A stretch of DNA of 64,000 bases, from positions 59,571-123,570 of the forward strand of contig NZ_JAHLEF010000012.1 of assembly GCF_018861755.1 (NCBI RefSeq), read 5' to 3'. The stretch comes from Clostridium sp. CF012. GTDB taxonomy: Bacteria > Bacillota > Clostridia > Clostridiales > Clostridiaceae. Of the stretch, positions 24,519 through 33,738 are shown in pieces. Every line of letters begins with the position of its first letter. Position 1 is the stretch's first letter. A program made the position numbers and the translations under genes. Under the pieces are notes generated by a model. That model had not been told where the DNA came from, searched no databases, and worked only from the letters and a program-made list of their open reading frames with translations.

Positions 24519-27044
24519 TTAATAGTTCTCTTTATAAACAGGTTTAATTTCTATCAATCGTACTTCATGTGGCATTAGCTCAGCAGTAATAGTTAAGATA
24601 TTATCTTCGCTGCAAAGTATTTTTTTCTGAATCTTGGGAATAGATACGGCTTTTAAATATTCAACATCTTTTGAGGTTTCTAAAGGTAACCCACCCAATT
24701 CAATCCACTTATCGAAAGAACTTCCATACTTTTGATTTATAATTGTCTCAGTTATTCCATAATTCCTCTCGAAAAGATTTATAATTGGCAACACTACTTT
24801 TAATGTCTGTGGTTTAGGAAATGGAGTATATCTATTCTCAAAAGTCATATCAAACAGTTGGCCTGATGCATATAATTTTGAATAATGTTGATAATTGTAT
24901 AGGATTATTTGAATTGAATCATCCTTTGTTGTTATAAAGAACCCCTCTCCCCTTCCTATTAATCTCTCCCCCAGTTGATTAAACATTTGAAAAACGTAGT
25001 AGTGGGATTTCTTTATACCGTTATATGTAAATAGTCCTCCACCACCATGATACAGTTGATTTTCAAGTTTCACTTCTTCGATATAATCAGATATTTGCCA
25101 ATAACCAAAGCTTTCAAGATTATCATAATTATCTGATAAATTTTTTGCAATATATGCCGCTTTGTATGCAGTATCGTTTAACAATTCATTGTGTGAAATA
25201 GAAGAGTTCCAAGCAATCAAGTATAGTTTATTAACTTTCCAATTATTTTCTTTCATTCTTTTACGGATAGCACAAAGGTTATCTTTCAAAGCATCTTCCG
25301 ACTCGTTATAAGCAAGATATTTTTTTTGGTTTAAATGCTTTTCCATTGAAATAGTGGGAGCATTTTGGAATGATAAATTCATAGGATAAAAATGTGTATT
25401 GATAAAATCTGGCATACAATCATTTGATTTACAAAAATCAATAAATTTATCCATCCAATCATTCGCACCTGCTAAAGTGGTGTCAAAAACCGGAGGACTC
25501 CCAAACCGAATGGAAGAATTAATACCCTTTATGGCCCTATATGTCTCTAAATAGAAATTAAAAAAATCATTATAATTTTCAAAACCAAACATTTTTATTG
25601 CATCAGGTTCATTCCAAAGAAAAAATGGCCAGGATTCTACTTCTTTTTTTCCATACCGGGAAATAATATGTATGGTTAACTGACGAATTACATCTGTCCA
25701 TTTCCTCATATCTTTAGGCAGACTTATAACTGACCCAATAAAAAACATTGTACGAGAACAATCCCTTGCAAGCCTACTTGGCATAAATGAAAGCTCCATA
25801 AATGGTTTTAAATTAATGGAAAGAAGATAATCAATTACTAAATTAATATAAATAAAACTCAGTTTAGGTTCACCCTTATCATTTTCAGAATAAAACATCA
25901 TTTCATCATCAAGTAACCCATGAAAACGAATGTAATGGAATCCAATATCCCGCTGAAGTTCACTAAGCATCTTTTGATTTTCAGAAATAAGTATATGTTT
26001 TGCTTTCCCGATACAAGTAAGAGTTTTAAATGTATGCCTTAAACGTAAGCCCTTTTGTGTTGCATCTACGGGAGAGATTTCATAAACCTTAGTGGAATGT
26101 TGTTTTACTTTAGTAGCTTTAGCATCATCATTAAGATAGTCTGCCAAACGGTTAAAGGAATTGTTATGACGCAAATCTAAATAATTCATACTTTCAATGG
26201 TGTTCTTTGGGGTATCATCATTATAATTGTTTAATTCTTTACGATATTCGCTGGGAAGCACATTATATTTACTTCTAAATGCGGTAACAAAAGAGCGAGT
26301 ATTTGAAAAACCATTTTTTTCAGCAATATATTCAACTTTTAAATTTAGATTTGCCAAATCATTTACTGCATGAGAAAGTCGAACCTCCGTTAAATACTCA
26401 CCGAAGCTACTACCGATAAATTCTTTAAACACTTTTGATAGATATGAGGTGGATAGATATAGAGTGTCTGCTAAAATATTCAAAGATATTTTAGCAGCAT
26501 AATTCTCACTTATGTAATGCAAAATGCTTTTTATTCTTTCTGAATTTTTAACTATGTCTTTGGAGTAGAAATTATCTTCTACTTTAAAGTAAGTAGTTAA
26601 GATATATAATAATTCATAAATATAAGATTTATTCATAAGTTCAATACTTTCATCAGGGTTAGCGTTTGATTTCACAATTGAAGCAAGCAAATGTTTTAAT
26701 GGTGTGAATTTCGTTTTATCTGCTTCCGTAGATGAATTACAATCAAATCTATTTTGTGAAAATCGATATATTTGCGGGTCTAACGCTGAAATATCAATTT
26801 GCAAAGATATCACTTCACACTTGGCCGCAGCTAAAGAATGAACGTCGAACATATTTATAAGGATGATATCATCTTCATGTAAATTATATTGCATGTTGTG
26901 AAATTTAATTTGGGCACTGCCTGATAATATATATAGTAGTTCTATACTTTGATGCCAATGCCTTTTTATGTTTCCAATTTCATGCATAGAAAAACTCATA
27001 GGCGAAGAGGCGCCAAAATCAATAACATCTCCATTTATATTCAT
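24519..27044 (-). CDS. AraC-family regulator fused to a GH39-like domain
   Basis: An 841-residue protein with three parts. A cupin-like sensor (1-110: HWHQSIELLYILSGSAQIKF) comes first. Next is an AraC double helix-turn-helix (about 175-275: LADTLYLSTSYLSKVFKEFIG, YIAEKNGFSNTRSFVTAFRSKY). The C-terminal 500 residues resemble GH39 beta-xylosidases, including FLWNEPDAIKMFGF, where the acid/base Glu is kept. The nucleophile segment, normally TE(W/F)N, reads LIAWNSS, so the catalytic Glu is lost. I infer a sugar- or glycoside-sensing domain, not an enzyme. It is divergent from a flavodoxin-fold reductase, its likely target. Start ATG 27044 is eight bases after GAGG. Confidence 0.85.
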   Translation of the reverse strand: MNINGDVIDFGASSPMSFSMHEIGNIKRHWHQSIELLYILSGSAQIKFHNMQYNLHEDDIILINMFDVHSLAAAKCEVISLQIDISALDPQIYRFSQNRFDCNSSTEADKTKFTPLKHLLASIVKSNANPDESIELMNKSYIYELLYILTTYFKVEDNFYSKDIVKNSERIKSILHYISENYAAKISLNILADTLYLSTSYLSKVFKEFIGSSFGEYLTEVRLSHAVNDLANLNLKVEYIAEKNGFSNTRSFVTAFRSKYNVLPSEYRKELNNYNDDTPKNTIESMNYLDLRHNNSFNRLADYLNDDAKATKVKQHSTKVYEISPVDATQKGLRLRHTFKTLTCIGKAKHILISENQKMLSELQRDIGFHYIRFHGLLDDEMMFYSENDKGEPKLSFIYINLVIDYLLSINLKPFMELSFMPSRLARDCSRTMFFIGSVISLPKDMRKWTDVIRQLTIHIISRYGKKEVESWPFFLWNEPDAIKMFGFENYNDFFNFYLETYRAIKGINSSIRFGSPPVFDTTLAGANDWMDKFIDFCKSNDCMPDFINTHFYPMNLSFQNAPTISMEKHLNQKKYLAYNESEDALKDNLCAIRKRMKENNWKVNKLYLIAWNSSISHNELLNDTAYKAAYIAKNLSDNYDNLESFGYWQISDYIEEVKLENQLYHGGGGLFTYNGIKKSHYYVFQMFNQLGERLIGRGEGFFITTKDDSIQIILYNYQHYSKLYASGQLFDMTFENRYTPFPKPQTLKVVLPIINLFERNYGITETIINQKYGSSFDKWIELGGLPLETSKDVEYLKAVSIPKIQKKILCSEDNILTITAELMPHEVRLIEIKPVYKENY

Positions 27045-27118
27045 AAAATTCCTCATTTCATTAATTTAATTGCATGTATAAAAGGATTATAACACATTAA
27101 AAATAAATTTTATTATTG

Positions 27119-27151
27119 TAACTGCAAATTTATTGTTTTTTAACTGCAAAT
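27119..27151. promoter_or_regulatory. Direct repeats, candidate AraC operator
   Basis: TAACTGCAAAT occurs at 27119-27129 and again at 27141-27151. The 22-base period (two helix turns) suits an AraC dimer. It lies between the AraC-GH39 gene and the divergent flavodoxin-fold gene. Confidence 0.5.
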
Positions 27152-27287
27152 ATTTATTATATTTTTTTCTCAAAATCTCTTGCGTAAAAAAACAAATAGA
27201 AAATTGTGGTAAACAAAATATGAAAATGGATTTATTATGTACCTTATAACTGTTAAAATAATATCATGGAAAACGTTTTAATATAAA

Positions 27288-27309
27288 TAGTGCAATTAAC
27301 TTTGCACTA
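27288..27309. promoter_or_regulatory. Palindrome upstream of the flavodoxin-fold gene
   Basis: TAGTGCAA and TTGCACTA form a perfect 8-6-8 palindrome directly before the ribosome site (GGAGG at 27322-27326). It may be an operator or a leader hairpin. Confidence 0.45.
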
Positions 27310-27334
27310 AATATAAATATTTGGAGGTAAGAAA

Positions 27335-28270
27335 ATGAAAATTTTAGGTATTTCTGCTGGGACAAAAAATGGAAATAATGATTCTATGTGTAAAGAAGCA
27401 CTTATGGGTGCAAAAGAGATGGGTGCAGAAGTTGAATTCATCCGTCTTATGGATTTGGACATACAGCATTGTACTGGATGTTTAGCTTGTGTTGGTGCAC
27501 TTTTTTCCGGAAAAGGAAATATGTGTGTATTAAAGGATGACTTTGATTGGTTATTGGACAAGATGCTGAGTGTAGATGGAATAGTTGTTGCACTTCCAAT
27601 TTTCGAAAAAGGCGTACCTGGAATTTTCCAAACAATAACAGATCGCTTTGGACCAAGAATGGATAAAGGAAACAATGTAATAGCTACTAAGAACGCAAAA
27701 GAACATGGTGGAAAAGTTCCAGATCCAAGAATCTTAAAAGATAAAGTTATTTCCTACATGGGAATTGGTGGTTCTGACTGGACTACTAAGTTTCAATGTG
27801 GCGCAGCAATGCAAGCTTTAACTCCTGGCTGGAAGGTTATAAATAACGAAGTATTTAAGTGGTCTTCTAATATTATTGTAGATGATGAAAGAGTTGCAGT
27901 AGCACATCAAATAGGTGCCAGCATTGCAAATGCTGCAAAAGATATTGAAAAGGCTTCCTACCAAGGAGAAGAAGGAGTCTGTCCACATTGCCACTGCAGA
28001 AACTTTTACCTAGATAGTAACTCCACACACGCTATTTGCGAGTTATGTGGCATTGAAGGTGATATTAAAATTGTAGATGGTAAAGTTAAATTTGAATTCC
28101 CAGAAGAACAGTTAGGACATGCACATGATACTCTGCCAGGAAAATTCATTCACGTAGAAGATATAGGAAAGACAATATCTACACTTATGGGTATGAAAAA
28201 GACTGATAAATATAAAGAACGTTTAGAAAATTACAAGAACTTTATTACAGCAACTACACCTGTAAAATAG
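27335..28270 (+). CDS. Flavodoxin-fold reductase with C-terminal zinc ribbon; candidate flavone reductase, copy 2
   Basis: A 311-residue homologue of the 7.7 kb protein. It has the phosphate loop KILGISAGTKNGNNDSMCKEA, HCTGCLACVGALFSGKGNMC, DGIVVALPIFEKGVPGIFQTITDRFGPR, and a C-terminal zinc-ribbon-like part with CPHCHC and CELCG. It is the only catabolic gene of the island on the plus strand. It has its own palindromic leader and is divergent from the AraC-GH39 regulator. An IS256 element follows. An FMN-dependent reductase acting on flavonoids or quinone-like phenolics is likely; the flavone reductase assignment is inferred from the fold and neighbourhood. Confidence 0.75.
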   Translation: MKILGISAGTKNGNNDSMCKEALMGAKEMGAEVEFIRLMDLDIQHCTGCLACVGALFSGKGNMCVLKDDFDWLLDKMLSVDGIVVALPIFEKGVPGIFQTITDRFGPRMDKGNNVIATKNAKEHGGKVPDPRILKDKVISYMGIGGSDWTTKFQCGAAMQALTPGWKVINNEVFKWSSNIIVDDERVAVAHQIGASIANAAKDIEKASYQGEEGVCPHCHCRNFYLDSNSTHAICELCGIEGDIKIVDGKVKFEFPEEQLGHAHDTLPGKFIHVEDIGKTISTLMGMKKTDKYKERLENYKNFITATTPVK

Positions 28271-28286
28271 AAATAGAGAATGTTTA

Positions 28287-29635
28287 TAGATTTGTGTAAA
28301 TAATTTAAAAAGTATATATTCTAACTAGAAATTAGTATGGGTATTTACTCCTGTACTAATTTTTTATTTTTGGGTAATACTAATAATGACATTTTTTCAT
28401 AATTTCTAAAGTTGCTAGGTACAACGATTTTCTTAAGGAATCGTCCGTAGGGAACACAGTTTTAGTCTTTGTAAACTTCTTGAGTTGCCTGTTAAAGCCC
28501 TCCAAGGCATTAGTTGTATAAATCATCTTTCTTATATCCGGAGGATAATTAAAGTATGTTGATAAATTGTTCCAATTATTATACCAGGAATTAATAACTA
28601 TACTATATTTCGAACCCCATTTGTCTTTTAATTTTTCAAGCTCAGTGGTGGCTATTTCTTCTGATGAAGCCTTATAAACACACTTTAAATCCCTCATGAA
28701 TTCCTTAGTATCTTTAATGCTATATATTTAAAAGAGTTCCTTATTTGGTGTATTATGCACGTTTGTATGCTTACATCAGGAAAAACTACTTTTATTGCTT
28801 CAGGTAAGCCCTTTAAACCATCCATACAAGCTATAAGAATATCTTGAACTCCCCTATTTTTAAGATCGTTGCATACTGTAAGCCAAAACTTTGCCCCTTC
28901 TTGTTCTCCAACCCATATTCCAAGTATATCTTTATGTCCCTTCATATCAAGAGCCATACAGATGTATGCGGCCTTTGTAGCTATCTTATTCTCTTCCCTA
29001 ACCTTAAAGTGGACTGCGTCCATATACACGATAGGGTAAATACTATCCAATGTTCTATTTTGCCAATCGGCAGCAGCACCAATAACCTTATCGGTTATCT
29101 TAGAAATCATAGAGGGTGAAACATCAATTCCGTATAGATCTTCCAGCTCTGTCTGTATATCTCTTGTTGACATACCTCTTGCGTAAAGTCCAATTATTTT
29201 ATTATCAAGCTCATTACAAACTGTTTCATATTTTTTTACAATTTTAGGCTCAAATTTAGCGTTTCTATCTCTTGGAATATCGATTTCAACATTTCCAAAA
29301 CTACTTTTTATATTCTTGTCACTGTAGCCATTTCTATAGTTAATTTCTGAATTATCCTCAGCTCTTTTGTACTTTTCTCTACCTAATAACTCCTCCATTT
29401 CCCCCTCTAGCATTTCCTTCATAACACCTTTTAGTAGTCTTTGCATTAAACCATTCTTACCAACTACATCCTCCATAGTCTTACATTTTTTAACCTCTGC
29501 CTTTAAATCAAAATCTGGTGCTTCAATTTCTTTCATAACTATTCCTCCTAACTTAATTATTAGATATTATTACCACAATTCCCACTTATTTATACAAAAA
29601 AATAATGTAGCTAGATTTGTTTTTACACAAATCTA
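28287..29635 (-). mobile_element. IS256-family insertion sequence, degenerate
   Basis: The transposase gene is flanked by matching ends: TAGATTTGTGTAAA at 28287-28300 and its complement TTTACACAAATCTA at 29622-29635, giving about 1.35 kb. At the right end the terminal repeat is part of a 15-pair hairpin (TGTAGCTAGATTTGT with its complement) that may block read-through. I see no clear 8-9 base target duplication. The transposase is broken, so the copy is probably immobile. Confidence 0.75.
28380..29536 (-). pseudogene. IS256-family transposase, frameshifted and truncated
   Basis: The first frame (29536 to 28694) has the mutator-type transposase features GMSTRDIQTELEDLYGIDVS, SIYPIVYMDAVHFKVR (a catalytic Asp) and CMDGLKGLPEAI (second Asp). 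Near 28735 the frame breaks at QIRNSFKYIALKIL; the expected text DTKEFMRDLKCVYKASSEE resumes in another frame (28697 to 28380) with NALEGFNRQLKKFTKTK. The protein then ends at MKKCHY where family members read MKKW and go on for about 25 residues, so the 3' end is lost as well. The two frames overlap by four bases, but the break lies in conserved text, so programmed frameshifting is unlikely. Confidence 0.85.
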
Positions 29636-29651
29636 GCTACATTCCCTAGAA

Positions 29652-29702
29652 ATATGAACAAGAGCCCTTGTGTATATTAAGCACAAGGGCTCTTATTCAT
29701 AT
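29652..29702. terminator. Terminator of the 34.6-29.7 kb operon
   Basis: ATATGAACAAGAGCCCTTGT pairs with its complement over 21 positions with one mismatch (29652-29672 with 29682-29702). It lies between the ene-reductase stop and the IS256 end. Confidence 0.7.
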
Positions 29703-29709
29703 CTCTTAT

Positions 29710-31707
29710 TTATATATTTGCAGCAACCTCATATGCATCCCATATAGCATACATAATACTTGAAACCTTTCGAGCATCGCCTACCAAATAAAGCTCACGA
29801 GTCTCAAATTTTAGTTCTTCATACAGAGATTTTTCCGCATTGTATCCAACAGCTAAAACAACAGTATCAGCTAAAATTTCTTGCTCTTTTCCCATCGTGT
29901 CCACCAATACACCCTTTTCAGTTGTCTTAAGGACTTTAGAAGATGTCAGTACTTCAATCCCATTGTATGGTATTAACTTTTCTAACATATCAAAGTTAGC
30001 ATGACAAAGAGGTCCATTTACTGCTAGTATTTTCTTTTGCAGTTCAACCATAGTAACTTTTTTACCTTGACGTGCAAGCCAAAGTGCAAGCTCACATCCC
30101 ACAAGCCCTGCTCCAAGAATCACAACTTTGCCACCAGCAGGTACCTTTCCTACTAATATGTCAGCCGCTGGAAACACCTTGCTATTATCTCCTAAGTCAA
30201 ATATTTTAGGTTTTGAACCCGTTGCAATAATTACAGTATCTGCCTTTCTACTTTTTACAACTTCTGCAGTTACTTCAGTATTATACTTTACTTCAACCAT
30301 TAATTCCTTTAGCGTGTGCTCATACCAAGCCACCAAGGCTAAATCATCTTCTTTAAAGTCTGGTGCACCACCCGGTATGAGATTTCCACCTAAAGCACTA
30401 CTCTTCTCATAAATTACTGGTTTATGACCACGTAATGCTAGAACTCTCGCAGCTTCTAAGCCTGCAACGCCGCCTCCTACAATCATAACATTTTTGCTTT
30501 TAACTGCTTGAACAAGTGTTGCTTCTTTCTCTCTACAAGCTGCAGGGTTTACTGCACAATTTAAAGCTGAATACTCTTGAATACGTCCCATACAACCTTC
30601 ATGACAAGACAAACAAGGACGAATATCTGCTATTTTACCTGCACGAAGTTTATTTACATAATCCGCATCCGCTAAAAGAGGTCGTCCAAGTCCAATCATA
30701 TCACAAGCCCCATCTTCTAAAGCGCTTAATGCTAAATCTGGGCTATCCATCCGTCCTGCACAAATTACTGGAACATCTACCGCATCTTTTACTATTTTAG
30801 CATAGGGAATATAGAGACCCTTATCTTGATACATTGGGGGATGACTCCACCACCATGCATCGTAGGAACCTACATCTACATCTAAGGCATCATAACCATA
30901 AGATACCAATAACCTTGCTGCTTCAATCCCCTCTGGAATATCTCTTCCTTTTTCCTCAAAAACTTCACCTGGCAGCGCTCCATCACGTAACTCTTTAATA
31001 AAACTTTTAGGACTATATCTTACTGTAACTGGAAATTCGTCTCCACATCTTCCCTTAATTTCTTCTACAATTTCTCTAGCAAATCTTAACCTATTTCCCA
31101 AGCAACCACCGTATTCATCTGTACGTTGATTAAATAATTCAATTGCAAATTGGTCAATAAGATATCCTTCATGAACTGCATGAATTTGAACACCATCAAA
31201 GCCTGCACGTTTTGCATTAAAGGCTCCATCTCCAAACTTTTTCACAATGCTTCGAATCTCTGCTTTTGTTAATTCTCTACAGGTTTTATCTAGCCAGCGA
31301 TGTTGAATTGGAGATGGTGCAACCGGTGGAAACTCACCTAAATTTGTAGGAATGGTTACCCTACCAAACCCACCACTAAGCTGAAGAAAAATCTTTGAAT
31401 CATATGCGTGTATACGTTCAGTCATTTCTTTACTAGTACGTATAAAATGAACAGCATTGTGCGTAGAACAAGGACAACTAGGCATTGCATGTCCTTCAAT
31501 CTCGTTATCTACAAAGGTAACACCTGTAATAATCAGTCCCGTCCCCCCGCGAGCACGTGCCGTATAATATTCTATGCCTCTCTGATTAAAGCCACCTTCT
31601 GCATCTCCGAGTCCTAATGGTCCCATAGGTGCCATTGCAAAGCGGTTCTTTATTTCTAAAGAGCCTATTTTTATTGGTTCAAACATTTTTTTATATTTCT
31701 GCGCCAT
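29710..31707 (-). CDS. 2-enoate reductase-type FMN/FAD/4Fe-4S ene-reductase 2
   Basis: A 665-residue protein with the same build as the 9.3 kb protein but clearly divergent from it. The barrel (FAMAPMGPLGLGDAEGGFNQRG, GVQIHAVHEGYLIDQFAIELFNQR, MIGLGRPLLADADY) is followed by the cluster segment CLSCHEGCMGRI...CAVNPAAC and two dinucleotide folds (VMIVGGGVAGLEAARVLALRG and VVILGAGLVGCE). It is the last gene of an operon with a phloretin hydrolase-like enzyme and a flavin/ferredoxin pair. The two paralogues may divide chalcone reduction and flavanone/flavanonol ring cleavage, as in Eubacterium ramulus, but which does which cannot be told here. Confidence 0.85.
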   Translation of the reverse strand: MAQKYKKMFEPIKIGSLEIKNRFAMAPMGPLGLGDAEGGFNQRGIEYYTARARGGTGLIITGVTFVDNEIEGHAMPSCPCSTHNAVHFIRTSKEMTERIHAYDSKIFLQLSGGFGRVTIPTNLGEFPPVAPSPIQHRWLDKTCRELTKAEIRSIVKKFGDGAFNAKRAGFDGVQIHAVHEGYLIDQFAIELFNQRTDEYGGCLGNRLRFAREIVEEIKGRCGDEFPVTVRYSPKSFIKELRDGALPGEVFEEKGRDIPEGIEAARLLVSYGYDALDVDVGSYDAWWWSHPPMYQDKGLYIPYAKIVKDAVDVPVICAGRMDSPDLALSALEDGACDMIGLGRPLLADADYVNKLRAGKIADIRPCLSCHEGCMGRIQEYSALNCAVNPAACREKEATLVQAVKSKNVMIVGGGVAGLEAARVLALRGHKPVIYEKSSALGGNLIPGGAPDFKEDDLALVAWYEHTLKELMVEVKYNTEVTAEVVKSRKADTVIIATGSKPKIFDLGDNSKVFPAADILVGKVPAGGKVVILGAGLVGCELALWLARQGKKVTMVELQKKILAVNGPLCHANFDMLEKLIPYNGIEVLTSSKVLKTTEKGVLVDTMGKEQEILADTVVLAVGYNAEKSLYEELKFETRELYLVGDARKVSSIMYAIWDAYEVAANI

Positions 31708-31725
31708 TAAAATGCCTCCTAATCT

Positions 31726-33435
31726 TTAAATAATCTTATTAGTTCTTGGTTTTATAGGATATTTTTCTATTGGAATATCCTCTGTTCCCAAAGTCATTTT
31801 TCCATCTAGATTTTTTACTGTAATCCATTTCAACCAATTTTCATTATCTATGTTAGGATAATCTTCTCTTAAGAACCATCCTCTTGATTCCTTTCTAAGT
31901 GACGCTGCTCTAAAGAACATTTCTGCGCAAAGTACCATTGCTTCCGCTTCATGACAAGATAGTAATCCATGATAATCCTCAGCTTTTAAGTCAGATAGCT
32001 TTGCCTTTGCTTTTTCTAATTTTCTTAATGCTATGTTTAATCTATGCTCACTAATATATATACTGTTTTCTACTGGAGCAATAATAGCTTGAACATCTTG
32101 AATTACTTCTTTAGCTGTAACACCCTCTTCTCTACAAAGTGGTGCAAAAGCCCTTTCCATGCAAGCTTCAACCTGCTTTTCAAGTACATCTAAGCCTTCA
32201 GTGTTTTCAGCATATTGAAGAGACTTTTCTCCTGCAATAAGCCCTGCGAATACAGCATTTAAAATTCCTGATCCTCTATTTCTTCCTGGAGGCGCTGGAA
32301 CCGCTCCTGCTACTGTAGAGCCACCATAACTAACATCTCCTATAGCAAATAATCTTGAAATAGTAGTTTCCATATCATGATTAACCTTAACTGGTGACTG
32401 TTCACCTAAAAATCCTGGTGCAATCTCATTGTCCAAATCTACTTTGTGGCATTTTTCATAAATTTTCTTCCAAAGTTTCAATCCATAAGGCCTATCCCAC
32501 ATATGACTCGTTGTGAACAAAATATCATCACCTTTAGTCATAGGACATGTCTCAGGACGCATATATATTGGCCCTTTACCTGCTGCCATCTGGTTATACC
32601 ATTCAGATATAGCATTTGCACTAATATCTGCTTCAGGGAACCATCTAAAGTTTTTTGTAATATTTTCATCCAAAGCATTGTACATACAATTTTCATTAAA
32701 TACCAATTCATGATGACTTTTTACTTTGAAGAGCTGTGCGAAATTTCCAAGCTCAGCATTTCTCATCTCTGCTCCTGCACGATAAGCTGCTGATATACCA
32801 TCTCCACGTCCACTCGCCCACATATTGATAACCCTATAATTTTGACTTCCTGTAGCTAATATTACAGACTTAGCCTTAATAACATAAAAGGTTCCATCTA
32901 AAATACTATATCCTGTAGCACCTGTTATTTCGCCTTCATTGGTTAATAAGTCTGATATAGTTACCTTATCAATAATCTTAACACCCTTCTTTTCAGCAGT
33001 CCTTCGAACTCTAAGAGTAATATCAAGGTCTACGCCAATCATTCCAGTCATAGGACCAGTTGGAAAAACCTTTAAGCTTCCGTCTTCGTTACAAGGTATC
33101 TTTACTCCCCATTCTATAAGCTTGTCTATCATTTTATGATTCATGCTTACGTATTTAAGCATTTGCTCTTGATCTCCTAGGAAGCATCCAACAGCATTTG
33201 CATGATATGCTACAAATTCAATAGGCTCTACTCTGTCAAAATCAAAATATTGTAATACTCCGCCTCCTCTGTTAGCTTTTCCACTATAACCACAGGTTTG
33301 TTTTTCAACTATTAAAACATCAGCATTGGGATTTGTCTCTTTAATGGTAATTGCAGCTGCAAGACCTGCTATACCGCCGCCTATAACAAGGACATCTGTA
33401 GATAATACTTGCTTATTACACTCTATATTTTTCAT
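31726..33435 (-). CDS. FAD-dependent fumarate-reductase/AprA-like flavoprotein
   Basis: A 569-residue flavoprotein of the succinate dehydrogenase/fumarate reductase/AprA superfamily: DVLVIGGGIAGLAAAITIKE (ADP-binding), YSGKANRGGGVLQYF (FAD loop), KSVILATGSQNYR, FAIGDVSYGGSTVAGAVPAPPGRNRGSG, and a C-terminal helical domain with LRKESRGWFLREDYP. The gene downstream of a two-cluster ferredoxin (33.5 kb) mirrors the aprBA arrangement. In an operon with a PhlG-type hydrolase and an ene-reductase it may reduce or oxidise an aryl substrate or supply electrons to the ene-reductase. ATG 33435 follows GGGAGAAGG. The substrate is unknown. Confidence 0.8.
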   Translation of the reverse strand: MKNIECNKQVLSTDVLVIGGGIAGLAAAITIKETNPNADVLIVEKQTCGYSGKANRGGGVLQYFDFDRVEPIEFVAYHANAVGCFLGDQEQMLKYVSMNHKMIDKLIEWGVKIPCNEDGSLKVFPTGPMTGMIGVDLDITLRVRRTAEKKGVKIIDKVTISDLLTNEGEITGATGYSILDGTFYVIKAKSVILATGSQNYRVINMWASGRGDGISAAYRAGAEMRNAELGNFAQLFKVKSHHELVFNENCMYNALDENITKNFRWFPEADISANAISEWYNQMAAGKGPIYMRPETCPMTKGDDILFTTSHMWDRPYGLKLWKKIYEKCHKVDLDNEIAPGFLGEQSPVKVNHDMETTISRLFAIGDVSYGGSTVAGAVPAPPGRNRGSGILNAVFAGLIAGEKSLQYAENTEGLDVLEKQVEACMERAFAPLCREEGVTAKEVIQDVQAIIAPVENSIYISEHRLNIALRKLEKAKAKLSDLKAEDYHGLLSCHEAEAMVLCAEMFFRAASLRKESRGWFLREDYPNIDNENWLKWITVKNLDGKMTLGTEDIPIEKYPIKPRTNKII

Positions 33436-33469
33436 TTTCCTTCTCCCTTCTTTCAATTAAAGCATTTTT

Positions 33470-33712
33470 TTATTTGTATTCATCAAAGCTTTGTAATAAC
33501 CGTTCTCCTTCAAAATCAGGTACTACTTCAATACATCCCTTTGCGCATACAATCTCACAATAATTGCAGTGTACACAATCCTCTATATATTTAAAAATAG
33601 GCTTTTTGCTTTCCTCGTCCCATCTTATTACATCTATAAAACATGACTTATAACACATTTTGCATCCAATACATTTTTCTTTATCAAACTTAATAGTATT
33701 ATTCATATTCAT
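33470..33712 (-). CDS. Two-cluster (8Fe) ferredoxin
   Basis: An 80-residue protein with two 4Fe-4S motifs: CIGCKMCYKSC (first) and CVHCNYCEIVCAKGC (second). The second Cys-rich stretch ends in AKGCIEVVP, as in AprB-like subunits. It is the probable electron partner of the flavoprotein encoded 34 bases downstream. GAGGAGG precedes the start. It is shorter than AprB because it lacks the C-terminal tail. Confidence 0.9.
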   Translation of the reverse strand: MNMNNTIKFDKEKCIGCKMCYKSCFIDVIRWDEESKKPIFKYIEDCVHCNYCEIVCAKGCIEVVPDFEGERLLQSFDEYK

Positions 33713-33738
33713 ATTGTCATCCTCCTCATTTCAAAAAA

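Noticed and set aside
28279..29643. Target site duplication of the IS256 element
   Set aside because: The 8 bases on either side of the terminal repeats (AATGTTTA and GCTACATT) do not match.
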